From the NCBI GenBank assembly GCA_027485995.1, contig JAIXPW010000017.1, forward strand, positions 1 to 64,000: DNA of 64,000 bases, read 5' to 3'. Shown here piece after piece: positions 16,010 to 23,198 of this stretch. The stretch's first letter is position 1, and the number at the start of each line of letters is the position of its first letter. The position numbers and the translations under genes are program-made. The DNA comes from Verrucomicrobiaceae bacterium. GTDB lineage: Bacteria > Verrucomicrobiota > Verrucomicrobiia > Verrucomicrobiales > Akkermansiaceae. The notes beneath the pieces were generated by a model. The model saw only the letters and a program-made list of their open reading frames with translations, was not told where the DNA came from and did not search any database.

Positions 16010-16507
16010 TTACCAAAACAAGCGCTGAAGAAGTGGAACCTCAGATCGATAGATCTCAGCAGGAATTCCAATCAATGCCGGGCCACTAGTAGTCACTCCA
16101 TCCAGCGACTGCCCGGAATCGAGGACTTGTCCGGCAGATCTCATGATCGCGCTTCGAAATGCTACTCGCTCATGAGCTCGGGTCCAATCCCGATGCCAGG
16201 CCTCTTGAGCGAGTTTGTGGCCCTGCACGTAGATTGGCTCAGCCTTCATCGGGATGCTCTTCCACTTCCCTTGCATGGTCTTGGCGGAAAAGGTATCCAC
16301 AAAGTTGACCTTGCCCATGTGGCCTACTGCAACGGCACCAAGGATCTCAGGCAGCCAATCGATCAGCCTTCTGGCAAGCATCGCATCTTTCGCAAGGGCG
16401 AGAACTCGCTCTTCGATCTCCTCGTCCGATATGCCCTCTTCGCCGATGATCTCAATCGCTGTTTCTAGGACTTCGCTCTCGATAGGGGTCATTTCTTGAT
16501 CGGACAT
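16010..16507 (-). CDS. Hypothetical protein (possible cassette gene)
   Basis: A 165-residue soluble protein without a recognised family. The first 40 residues are acidic and helical (EMTPIESEVLETAIEIIGEEG), followed by a hydrophobic helix LIDWLPEILGAVAVGH and a basic C-terminal half. Start MSDQEM is chosen because the longer reading crosses the upstream palindrome. It is isolated between attC-like sites 3 and 4. Confidence 0.6.
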   Translation of the reverse strand: MSDQEMTPIESEVLETAIEIIGEEGISDEEIEERVLALAKDAMLARRLIDWLPEILGAVAVGHMGKVNFVDTFSAKTMQGKWKSIPMKAEPIYVQGHKLAQEAWHRDWTRAHERVAFRSAIMRSAGQVLDSGQSLDGVTTSGPALIGIPAEIYRSEVPLLQRLFW

Positions 16508-16598
16508 TGTATGTGGAGGCACCGGTCGACAACTGAAAGGAGGAGAATCATGGATTTGACATGCTTGCGACCGGTTGCTCAGGCGCGACGAGTCAGCC
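16502..16598 (-). other. attC-like imperfect palindrome (site 4)
   Basis: GGCACCGGTCG (16519-16529) mirrors CGACCGGTTGC (16568-16578). The right outer end GCGCGACGAGTCAGCCAT is nearly the same as the right end of site 2 (GTCAGCCAT shared exactly). The right core is 11 bp from the stop of the neighbouring gene. The left end overlaps the start codon region of the gene at 16507, so its exact limit is uncertain. Confidence 0.45.
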
Positions 16599-16608
16599 AT
16601 TTCCTGTC

Positions 16609-17016
16609 CTAGCTGTAGATGGTGAGTGCAAGGCCCAGGCCGAATGTCCCCGCGATGCGAACCAATGAAGACGAGAACATGTCCGTCTGAGTTGCGATCT
16701 TGATGCCGTCTGCCCTGAGCTCAATCGGGAAATCCAACAGAAAGTCCTCAATTCCAGGCATGGCCGCGAGAGCCTCAAGCGCCATGCGGTTGGAGATGAG
16801 AAACTGCTCGGCGTCGCTCGCTTGTGTAGCCAGATCCGACCATTCCGCATCGGAAACTCCAATGCACACCCCAGACTGATGATGCTTAGGCCCATCGGGA
16901 GCGGTCTTCGGTCGCCGCGGTTCGCCCTTCCTGAATACAGTGCTTGGAACAAGAGATGACGACGCCAGAAACATATCGACATCGAATTCGGTTCCGAATG
17001 CTCGCAGGGTGCACAT
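16609..17016 (-). CDS. Hypothetical protein (possible cassette gene)
   Basis: A 135-residue protein of unknown function, starting MCTLRAFGTEFDVDMFL. It has a basic Pro-rich loop (GEPRRPKTAPDGPK) after residue 30 and a helical stretch with EQFLISNRMALEALAAMPGIEDFLLDFPIEL. The C-terminus is hydrophobic (GTFGLGLALTIYS). The longer reading to 17121 runs through the palindrome and is not preferred. It lies between attC-like sites 4 and 5. Confidence 0.6.
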   Translation of the reverse strand: MCTLRAFGTEFDVDMFLASSSLVPSTVFRKGEPRRPKTAPDGPKHHQSGVCIGVSDAEWSDLATQASDAEQFLISNRMALEALAAMPGIEDFLLDFPIELRADGIKIATQTDMFSSSLVRIAGTFGLGLALTIYS

Positions 17017-17027
17017 ATTCGTTCTTT

Positions 17028-17155
17028 GGCCAATGTAGAGCGCGTGCACCACTACTAGCGAGGGCGCAGGTCGGTCACGGGGTTTGGGTTGTAGTTGCGG
17101 GAGATCATCGAAACTGAACATCTGGTAGTGGTTGTCACGGCGCGGCTTGTTCTGC
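17028..17155 (-). other. attC-like imperfect palindrome (site 5)
   Basis: ACCACTAC (17048-17055) pairs exactly with GTAGTGGT (17125-17132); next, GCGCGTG faces CACGGCGCG; the outer ends are GGCCAATG and GTTCTGC. Read on the minus strand it begins GAACAAGCCGCGCC, nearly the same as site 2 (GACAAGCCGCGACG). The right end is 13 bp from the stop of the following gene; the left end is 12 bp from the start of the preceding one. Confidence 0.5.
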
Positions 17156-17167
17156 TTCTTCGTTCTT

Positions 17168-17605
17168 CTACCATGAAACGATGAAAAAATACACCGTCCC
17201 GTTCGAGTATTTTAGGGTTTTGACGTAATCGTCGCCTTTGAAGTGATCGAAGTAGGTTGTACTGTCCGACTGAGGAGGATCCCACCAAGCGGGCGCGTCT
17301 CCCGCACTGATGTCGATCATACTTCTGATGTCGGCGTGCTTCGAGTTGTCGAAGCGGGTCGAGAGATTCAATGCCTTCGCATACGCCTCATAGTCGCCCA
17401 CTGGCAGTCGCGCCTTGATGAGACGAACAAAATCCCCGTTCCAAGAATCGGAGTAATACTCCTGAATGTCAGTCGCTGATTCGGGTAAGGCTCGCCGTGC
17501 TGCTGACGGCATAGAGGCGTCGATCAAATGCAAGATCGCGATCAAAGACAAAACGCCAACCACCGGAGCGATGCACCCCCACTTCACTCCGCGTGAGATC
17601 TTCAT
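17168..17605 (-). CDS. Hypothetical membrane-anchored protein (possible cassette gene)
   Basis: A 145-residue protein with an N-terminal hydrophobic helix (GCIAPVVGVLSLIAILHLI) that could be a membrane anchor or uncleaved signal. The rest is soluble, with two Asp/Tyr-rich stretches (DIQEYYSDSWNGDF and STTYFDHFKGDDYVKTLKYSNGTVYFFI). I do not recognise a family. The 154-bp repeat copy A ends 20 bp upstream of its start. Confidence 0.6.
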   Translation of the reverse strand: MKISRGVKWGCIAPVVGVLSLIAILHLIDASMPSAARRALPESATDIQEYYSDSWNGDFVRLIKARLPVGDYEAYAKALNLSTRFDNSKHADIRSMIDISAGDAPAWWDPPQSDSTTYFDHFKGDDYVKTLKYSNGTVYFFIVSW

Positions 17606-17624
17606 GTTTTTGCAGTAGAGTGTT

Positions 17625-17778
17625 GTTGAACGACCGGTCGGATTGAGGGGGTGATCACCGACCAGTCGGTGATCATGGGCAAAAGCGACCCGGAAGTGCG
17701 GATTTCGACGACCTCATTCATCGCGGGAGTTCTAGATCCTTCATGCTGGCAAGCCAAGCTGGATCTCAGTGGCTGGCA
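17625..17778 (-). repeat. 154-bp duplicated element, copy A (possible attC)
   Basis: It aligns without gaps to 21453-21606 with only a scatter of mismatches. It begins GTTGAACGACCGGTCGG on the plus strand and carries a near-perfect palindrome (TGATCACCGACC plus its complement, one mismatch here) at about 17652-17675. It includes GGAGTTCTAGATC near its far end, which could pair with the GTTGAACG end. Both copies sit 19-20 bp upstream of a minus-strand start codon. The remaining sequence up to 18128 shows no gene I can support. Confidence 0.75.
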
Positions 17779-18128
17779 GGTTATAGGGGCACTTTCCCCA
17801 TCTCCAGCCAGGAAGTCGAAGCTCGGTTCACGGGTCGGATTTCCCCGAACCTTCAATGTGACGGCAGGCCGGTGCAGAACTCAAAGATAGATCGAACATC
17901 AAGATCGATCATCGGCTACCGGAAGCGTCCCTCACCGGAAGAGTCAAGGGTGCGGTCGGGAGGGGCATTTCGACAGGGGGCGAATGGCCGATTGTCCGCC
18001 AAAATTCTGCTCACCAAGTTGATCTCCTCATTGGAGTCGATGTCTGGAGTGGATAAACCTTCGGTACCTTGGCCTGGTTGGGCCGCTTGGGAATCCATGA
18101 GCCTCTTCAGTCGCAGGCCATGGCAGTC
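17779..18128. other. Gene-free gap
   Basis: No credible gene. ORFs on both strands here (for instance a 60-residue minus-strand reading near 17916-18098) lack recognisable features. Nothing else was seen apart from the end of the 154-bp repeat at its left border. Confidence 0.5.
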
Positions 18129-19811
18129 CTACTGAAGAAGGAACGCCGCGACGATCTGCTTGGCTTCATCGGCATAGGCAAAGCTGCCGCTGACCTGGAG
18201 GCCGTGATTGCCGCCGATGAGTTTGTAGTGGACGAGCTGGCCACTGCGGTAAGTGTATCTCACGAAGGAAGCTGAATAGCCGTTCGTGCCAGTGCCGGGG
18301 ATGCCGGCGGAATCGGCCAGCTGCGGACCGGCCTCACCCATTGCCTGGGCAAAGCGATAGATGCTTTCCTGGGCGGAGATGAAGGTGCCGATGGCGCTGG
18401 TCCCGCCGGTGTAGGGGATGAGCGGATCTGCCGTGCCGTTGAGACTGATGATGCGGCGGCGTCCAGCTGGCGCGATGGGCTGATCGTAGGCATTGCTGCC
18501 TGTGGCGTTGAACCAGAAGGACCCATCATGATACATCTTGGCGAGCATCTGGGAGACCTGGCAGCCCGCATTTTGAAAGGCAGCACCATCGAGTTCAATG
18601 AGCAGGCGGTTGGTCATGCCGGAACCATTGGAGTTGCCGAAAATGGAGATCTTGCCCGCATCCACGTTGTCATAGGTCTTCAGAAGCGCGATGAGATCGC
18701 GGATGAAGGCGACATCCGGGGCCAGGGAAGCTTCACCATCGACGTTCCAACTGGAGAGATAGCCGTCCGGGGCCACGCGGATGGCGGTGTTGGCATGCGT
18801 GCCGAGCGCACCGATGGTGCCGGCGCCTGTCCCGCCGTTGCCATGTAGCAGGATGATGACGGGGTGCGGCCCTGCGCCTGCGGGGACCTGGACAAGGGCG
18901 GTCCGTGCGTAGCCGCTCGGCTGCTGTGGCCACGTCTGCGTGATGCTGAGGGTGGTGCTGGCGAGGTTTCCATTGGGCGTGAGCACGGTCTTGGCGCGGT
19001 GAAACCTCCTCGGCACGCTCGGGGCCTGGGTGAACTCGTCCGTGTAGGTGACGGAGCCGCCGGTGCCCGAGAGTGTGGCCACGGGCGTCCACGAAATCAG
19101 ATCCGTGGAGCATTGGATCTCATAGCTTTCCCCAGCGACACTATCAAAGGTGATAAACGGGTGGTTTCCGCCATCAATGCCCGACTGGGTGATCTTCGCC
19201 GCAGCATTGGCGCTTCCGCCAGCGCCTCCGCCGCCGGTGACGGTGAGGAGCAATTGATTCACTATGAACCGCGAATCCAAGGCAGGGGCGGTGGTGGGCC
19301 CTGTCGCGGTGATCTTCACGCTGGCGAGATTGGGCACGGAGATCGCAAAGGGCGAGGTGTTGAATGAACCATTGCTGACGGCAGTGTTGGCGTCGAAGAT
19401 CGCATATTGCTTGGTCGAGGTGCCGATCGAGCGGGTGCCGATGCCGGAGATCCGCAGTGACTGCCCGACGGCGAGGCCGGTAACATTGCTCAGGGTGAAA
19501 ACAAGCGACTGGTCATCATCGGCGATGAGATTGTTGAGATTGTCCATCTCCAGATTGTTGGCACCGCCAGCCACGCCGATGCCGTCGTTGTGCGTTGCCA
19601 CGGTCAGCACGGGCGTGGTGACACTCGTGGCCGTGATCGTGAGATCAAAGCTGATGCCCGCGCTGAGTCCGGTGACACTGGGATTCGCCGAACTCAACCC
19701 CGTGACAGAGCCAGTGACTTTTCCGGTGCCGAGACTGACGGTCGTCTGGGCTTCCAGAATGCTGACGAAAAGCAGAAGGACGGAGGGCAACAAGATGAGC
19801 GAGTTTCTCAT
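18129..19811 (-). CDS. Secreted alpha/beta-hydrolase, PHB depolymerase/CE1-like esterase
   Basis: A 560-residue exported protein with a signal peptide (ILLPSVLLLFVSILEAQ). Residues 22-200 form a Thr/Ser-rich beta domain typical of a verrucomicrobial surface protein; about 225-285 contains an ITFDSVAGESYEIQCSTDL repeat-like domain. The esterase domain (about 290-560) has HGNGGTGAG (oxyanion loop), the nucleophile motif GNSNGSG, GTADPLIPY (Asp) and GGNHGL (His), as in LpqC/CE1 esterases and PHB depolymerases. Likely action is on ester bonds of plant polymers or polyesters. It is more GC-rich than its small neighbours. Confidence 0.75.
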   Translation of the reverse strand: MRNSLILLPSVLLLFVSILEAQTTVSLGTGKVTGSVTGLSSANPSVTGLSAGISFDLTITATSVTTPVLTVATHNDGIGVAGGANNLEMDNLNNLIADDDQSLVFTLSNVTGLAVGQSLRISGIGTRSIGTSTKQYAIFDANTAVSNGSFNTSPFAISVPNLASVKITATGPTTAPALDSRFIVNQLLLTVTGGGGAGGSANAAAKITQSGIDGGNHPFITFDSVAGESYEIQCSTDLISWTPVATLSGTGGSVTYTDEFTQAPSVPRRFHRAKTVLTPNGNLASTTLSITQTWPQQPSGYARTALVQVPAGAGPHPVIILLHGNGGTGAGTIGALGTHANTAIRVAPDGYLSSWNVDGEASLAPDVAFIRDLIALLKTYDNVDAGKISIFGNSNGSGMTNRLLIELDGAAFQNAGCQVSQMLAKMYHDGSFWFNATGSNAYDQPIAPAGRRRIISLNGTADPLIPYTGGTSAIGTFISAQESIYRFAQAMGEAGPQLADSAGIPGTGTNGYSASFVRYTYRSGQLVHYKLIGGNHGLQVSGSFAYADEAKQIVAAFLLQ

Positions 19812-19815
19812 GAAA

Positions 19816-19887
19816 GCGAAACACCGCTAAGGGACGGAAGTCGCAGTCAAACCTCCTCTGTCCCGCTTTGTGCCGACTTCGTTCGCA
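19816..19887 (-). other. attC-like imperfect palindrome (site 7)
   Basis: GCGAAAC (19816-19822) mirrors GTTCGCA (19881-19887), and GGAAGTCGCA (19836-19845) mirrors TGCCGACTTC (19871-19880) with one bulged base. The left end lies 5 bp upstream of the esterase start. It is the most symmetrical core pair in the island, though only 72 bp long. Confidence 0.4.
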
Positions 19888-19932
19888 TGGGTGTTCCAAA
19901 GCAAGGGAACCGGCGCTCGAACCAGGAGCAAC

Positions 19933-20511
19933 CTAACAACCACTTACAAAATCCACCCACGATTCGGCTCTTTTCTCCCTCGAAACGTCGAATTTCTCCC
20001 TGATGATGAAGGGGATGACGCTACCGTCGTCCTTGGTGAACCTGCCCTCGATCAGGAGCGTGAAAGCCTCGTCGCGGTAAATGGTGCCGGGGAACTCGGC
20101 CAGGATGATTCGTGACTTGGTGACGACCACAACTCCGCCGGCCATGCTGTTGGGGGCTTCATGCACTTTGTGCTCGAAGCGCATGGGAAGCCTGAGCGCC
20201 GCGATTCCTGGATCCACAGTGCCATCGGCATAGGTCACTTTCACGGTCGTGAACTCGGCAGAAGCGAAGGTGAATGTGTCATCCTTGTAGTAGATTTGGA
20301 TGTCGTAAGGCTTGTGGCTCCTCACATCACCCCCCATCATTCCCGCTGTCACGTTGGTATCGATTTCAATCCTGGGAACGGCTGTTGTGGCAGCGGGCAT
20401 GATGCCGGCTGCCTCGAAGGACACCATGTCGTATTTGACACCGCACGAGGCCAGAAGGGGAGCGATGGCGAGCACGATGAATCTTGGGGCAGGATGCTTG
20501 TGTGTGCTCAT
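19933..20511 (-). CDS. Hypothetical lipoprotein
   Basis: A 192-residue protein with a lipoprotein signal: basic start, hydrophobic FIVLAIAPLLASC with lipobox Cys, giving a mature lipoprotein attached in the envelope. The rest is rich in beta-strands (PYDIQIYYKDDTFTFASAEFTTVKVTYADG; VVVVTKSRIILAEFPG). No family is recognised. Start MSTHKH (20511) is chosen because it places the lipobox correctly; an upstream in-frame ATG (20592) does not. Confidence 0.65.
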   Translation of the reverse strand: MSTHKHPAPRFIVLAIAPLLASCGVKYDMVSFEAAGIMPAATTAVPRIEIDTNVTAGMMGGDVRSHKPYDIQIYYKDDTFTFASAEFTTVKVTYADGTVDPGIAALRLPMRFEHKVHEAPNSMAGGVVVVTKSRIILAEFPGTIYRDEAFTLLIEGRFTKDDGSVIPFIIREKFDVSREKRAESWVDFVSGC

Positions 20512-20881
20512 GGCGGTTGAATAGTCATCGGCGTCTGGCCCATCCATGGCAACGCTAGAGGTGAGGCACCGGCGGATCAAGCTCCGATTCAACTAAGGAC
20601 GTTATCGCCGGTTGCCTCGCATGACTTAGGTCACATGAATATCATACCACCATCCTCTCAACTGGATGGTCTATCTAGTCGTAAATCCAGAGCTCAACCA
20701 ATCGAATCCTGGCAACTCCGGCGACTTCGAACTCGCGCGCCTACTCGAACGAATTAAAAACTCGCCAACACCCCGCAGGCTGATCCTTGTGCCACCACTT
20801 CCCGTTGAGGCTCAGAACGATACCAGTCTGAACTTTGGCTGCCGAAATTGCCGATCTGAATGGAGCTTTGGAAAATCCATA
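20512..20881. other. Gap with an imperfect palindrome, no supported gene
   Basis: GTGAGGCACCGG (20561-20572) mirrors CCGGTTGCCTCGC (20608-20620) with one bulge, a possible further recombination-type site or operator. From 20620 to 20881 only weak ORFs occur on either strand; it may be a decayed cassette. Confidence 0.4.
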
Positions 20882-20980
20882 GCGTGCGAGTGAGGCAGCG
20901 TATAGGCCATCCACGACGGGGAGAGATTCCCGCATTCAAATTGAGGCGCTACCCGCCGTTGGATGTGCCGACTTACTGTG
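20882..20980 (-). repeat. Diverged copy of the site-3 palindrome
   Basis: GGCCATCCACGACGGGG (20906-20922) mirrors CCCGCCGTTGGATGTGCC (20952-20969). The segment 20914-20972 aligns with 15917-15980 (shared blocks CGACGG, GGGGAG, TCAAAT, AGGCG, CCCGCC, TGGATG, GCCG). It lies immediately after the stop of the next minus-strand gene, the position expected for a cassette recombination site. Confidence 0.5.
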
Positions 20981-20987
20981 CTTGGGT

Positions 20988-21434
20988 TTATTCTTTGGGT
21001 GGCAGGGAGGCGCTCATGCCATGGAGCTTTTCGCTGCGAAATTCCGAATGATGTAGATGCGAACCAAAATCAATCTTGATCCACTTCCGGTGCACCCCAA
21101 GGAAATCCACTTCGCCTTCGATCAAGGGAAGTCCCGATTGTGCGGCGTAGGTTCTTGCCGAATCTCGGGAATCGAAGATCGGAACGCCGAGTGAGTCAGG
21201 ATTGCACGGCGAAAATCCCTCATCAGCCTGGATGTGGAAGAACAGGGTGTCCAAGGTCTGATTCTCGTTGAACCGCATCTGAACTCCCTCAGCCTTCGAT
21301 ACCACCCAATATACATCTGGTTGGTTCTCGTGGAGGCGGTCAAAAGCGTAAATCACGTCGAGATCGCCACACTCCAACATGTCGATCACATCGTCGCTCT
21401 TCAACTGCTTTCCAAGGAGGTCGATGTATTTCAT
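20988..21434 (-). CDS. Hypothetical protein (possible cassette gene)
   Basis: A 148-residue soluble, acidic protein. Notable stretches are DLDVIYAFDRLHENQPDVYWVVSKAEG, MRFNENQTLDTLFFHI and a C-terminal VDFLGVHRKWIKIDFGSHLHHSEF. The alternating strand pattern and small size resemble immunity-type proteins, but I cannot assign a family. ATG 21434 is preferred to GTG 21443. Repeat copy B lies 19 bp upstream and the site-3-like palindrome directly downstream. Confidence 0.6.
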   Translation of the reverse strand: MKYIDLLGKQLKSDDVIDMLECGDLDVIYAFDRLHENQPDVYWVVSKAEGVQMRFNENQTLDTLFFHIQADEGFSPCNPDSLGVPIFDSRDSARTYAAQSGLPLIEGEVDFLGVHRKWIKIDFGSHLHHSEFRSEKLHGMSASLPPKE

Positions 21435-21452
21435 TTCTGCCACAACCGCGTG

Positions 21453-21606
21453 GTTGAACGACCGGTCGGGTTTAGGGGGTGATCACCGACCGGTCGGTGA
21501 TCAGGGGCAAAAGCGATCCGGAAGTACGGATTTCGACGACCTCATTCATCGCGGGAGTTTTAGATCCGTCATGCTGGCAAGCCAAGCTAGATTTCACTGG
21601 CTGGAA
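21453..21606 (-). repeat. 154-bp duplicated element, copy B (possible attC)
   Basis: Gapless match to 17625-17778. Here the central palindrome is perfect over 24 bp (21480-21503: TGATCACCGACC followed by its reverse complement). Further CGACCGGTCG palindromes lie in the left end. Right of it, up to 21843, only AT-rich repeat-like words (TTTCAAGTTTCAAATTTTC at about 21628) and no gene were seen. Confidence 0.75.
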
Positions 21607-21843
21607 AGTTTGAGGCCATCAAATTGGAGTTTCAAGTTTCAAATTTTCAGAGTTCAGCCCTATGCCATGTCTTCCCGCTGATGGACTTGTTGGGGCGGAG
21701 GACTGGCATTACTGGCATTTGGGTTCTCACGCTGTTGAACAGGAATTTCAGACCTGTCCATCTGCGTCCAATCGACCTCCGGTCCATCTCCACTGCGTTG
21801 CGATTGAGGTTGAGTTCCTCCTTTTGATTCCTCAGACAACCAT

Positions 21844-23091
21844 TCACAGCGAGTTCCTCACCGGAACGAGCGCGTTGGCGATCATCAGTCCACTGACGAG
21901 ACAGAGGAAGATCATCAGCGCCTGATGGCCGCTGGCGGCTCCGGGCAGGATGCTGGTGCCGGCCACCCATTCGTTGAGGATCATGTAGATCTTGCTTCCC
22001 GGCACGAGCAGCACGATTCCCTGCATCATCGGGATGGATGAAGGGCTGCGGGTGAGCCTCGAGTGGAGGTTGGCGTAAAGTCCGACCGCGAGAGAGCCGA
22101 GGAACATGCCCGCGAACATGCCGAACTGCGATTCGCCCAATCCTGCGACCAGGAAAGCCAGGACAGCGGCCACCAGTCCGGAGCCAAGCCTTTGGGCGGG
22201 AATATTGAAGGCGATGCCGAGGCCGAGCGAAAGGCCGAGAACAGCAGGCCAGGTCTTCATTGAGGAGAGTTCCCCGAGATCAAGATCCGTGAAAAGCTGT
22301 GGCGCAATGAAATGCGGGGCAATGAACGAGGCGACTGCCATGCCGCTGATCGAGCCGAAGAAGAGTTTCAGGAGCAGCATCACCGCATCCACCAGCCGTG
22401 AGGTACCTGAGATCAAATCGCGCGACGAGATCTCGGTCATGGCGACTGTGAGAGCCAGTCCGGGAACGAAGATCACCACCGAGGAAAGGATCACGAAGGG
22501 CACGTTGATCGGGATTCCGCTGCGGGCGATGAAGCTGGCCAAGAGGCCGGAGATGAAGGGCGCGACGAGGGTGAGCACCGGCCCCCAGCGTGCATGACCG
22601 GAGCGTTTCAGGGCGAAGATGAAGAGCAGCGTCGATAGCAGGGCGGAGACGATCACGTCCGAGGGATTCGACGAAAGCAGGGCTGCGAACGAGCCGCCGA
22701 TGAGGGCCCATGAGAGGCCGTTGATCAGGGTCGAGTAGTTTGATGACGCCTCACGAAGCCGTCGCAATTCCAAGACGGCCTCGTCGAGATCAAGTTCCTC
22801 GCGGGTGATGCGGCCCATGAGTCGATCGATTTCCAACAGCAGGCCAAGGTTGTTGTCGGCCGGACGGATGCGCTGGATGTGGATGAACTGGTCGAGCTCG
22901 TCTTCCTGCCAGAACGCGCAGGTGAAGGTGGTGGGGCTGATCAGGAAGCTGCCGTGGAAACCAAAAAGCCGGGTCACGTTTTCCAGATGGCTTTCGACCC
23001 GCTGGCTGGTCGCGCCGCATTCATGCAGGGCGATGCCGAGCTTCACAATGAAGCGGGCTTTCCGGCGGTAGTCGTCTGGATCGGAAGACAT
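21844..23091 (-). CDS. Threonine/serine exporter (ThrE family)
   Basis: A 415-residue membrane protein. Residues 1-120 are the cytoplasmic ThrE N-terminal domain (RFIVKLGIALHECGATSQRVE; FLISPTTFTCAF). Two sets of about five helices follow, corresponding to the ThrE and ThrE-C domains that in other bacteria are sometimes two proteins. It exports threonine and serine using proton motive force. It is single, with intergenic repeats on both sides. Confidence 0.88.
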   Translation of the reverse strand: MSSDPDDYRRKARFIVKLGIALHECGATSQRVESHLENVTRLFGFHGSFLISPTTFTCAFWQEDELDQFIHIQRIRPADNNLGLLLEIDRLMGRITREELDLDEAVLELRRLREASSNYSTLINGLSWALIGGSFAALLSSNPSDVIVSALLSTLLFIFALKRSGHARWGPVLTLVAPFISGLLASFIARSGIPINVPFVILSSVVIFVPGLALTVAMTEISSRDLISGTSRLVDAVMLLLKLFFGSISGMAVASFIAPHFIAPQLFTDLDLGELSSMKTWPAVLGLSLGLGIAFNIPAQRLGSGLVAAVLAFLVAGLGESQFGMFAGMFLGSLAVGLYANLHSRLTRSPSSIPMMQGIVLLVPGSKIYMILNEWVAGTSILPGAASGHQALMIFLCLVSGLMIANALVPVRNSL

Positions 23092-23163
23092 GGGAAATCG
23101 GGTCCAGAGAAACCGCTCGGAAGCTTAGTGCCCATCCAAGTGCAGGGCAAAGCCAGTCTCTTC

Positions 23164-23198
23164 CGTTTCGAATTTCGAATTTAGGATTTAGTGCTTTC
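23164..23198 (+). repeat. AT-rich dispersed repeat overlapping the end of an ATPase gene
   Basis: CGTTTCGAATTTCGAATTTAGG then ATTTAGTGCTTTC. The minus-strand ATPase gene ends inside it: its last codons (Ser-Thr-Lys-Ser) and its TAA stop at 23181-23183 are repeat sequence, so insertion or growth of the repeat has shaped the protein's C-terminus. Confidence 0.6.

Noticed and set aside
20666..20893. 75-codon plus-strand frame in the gap before the site-3-like palindrome
   Set aside because: No family, no context, and opposite to the orientation of all neighbouring genes.
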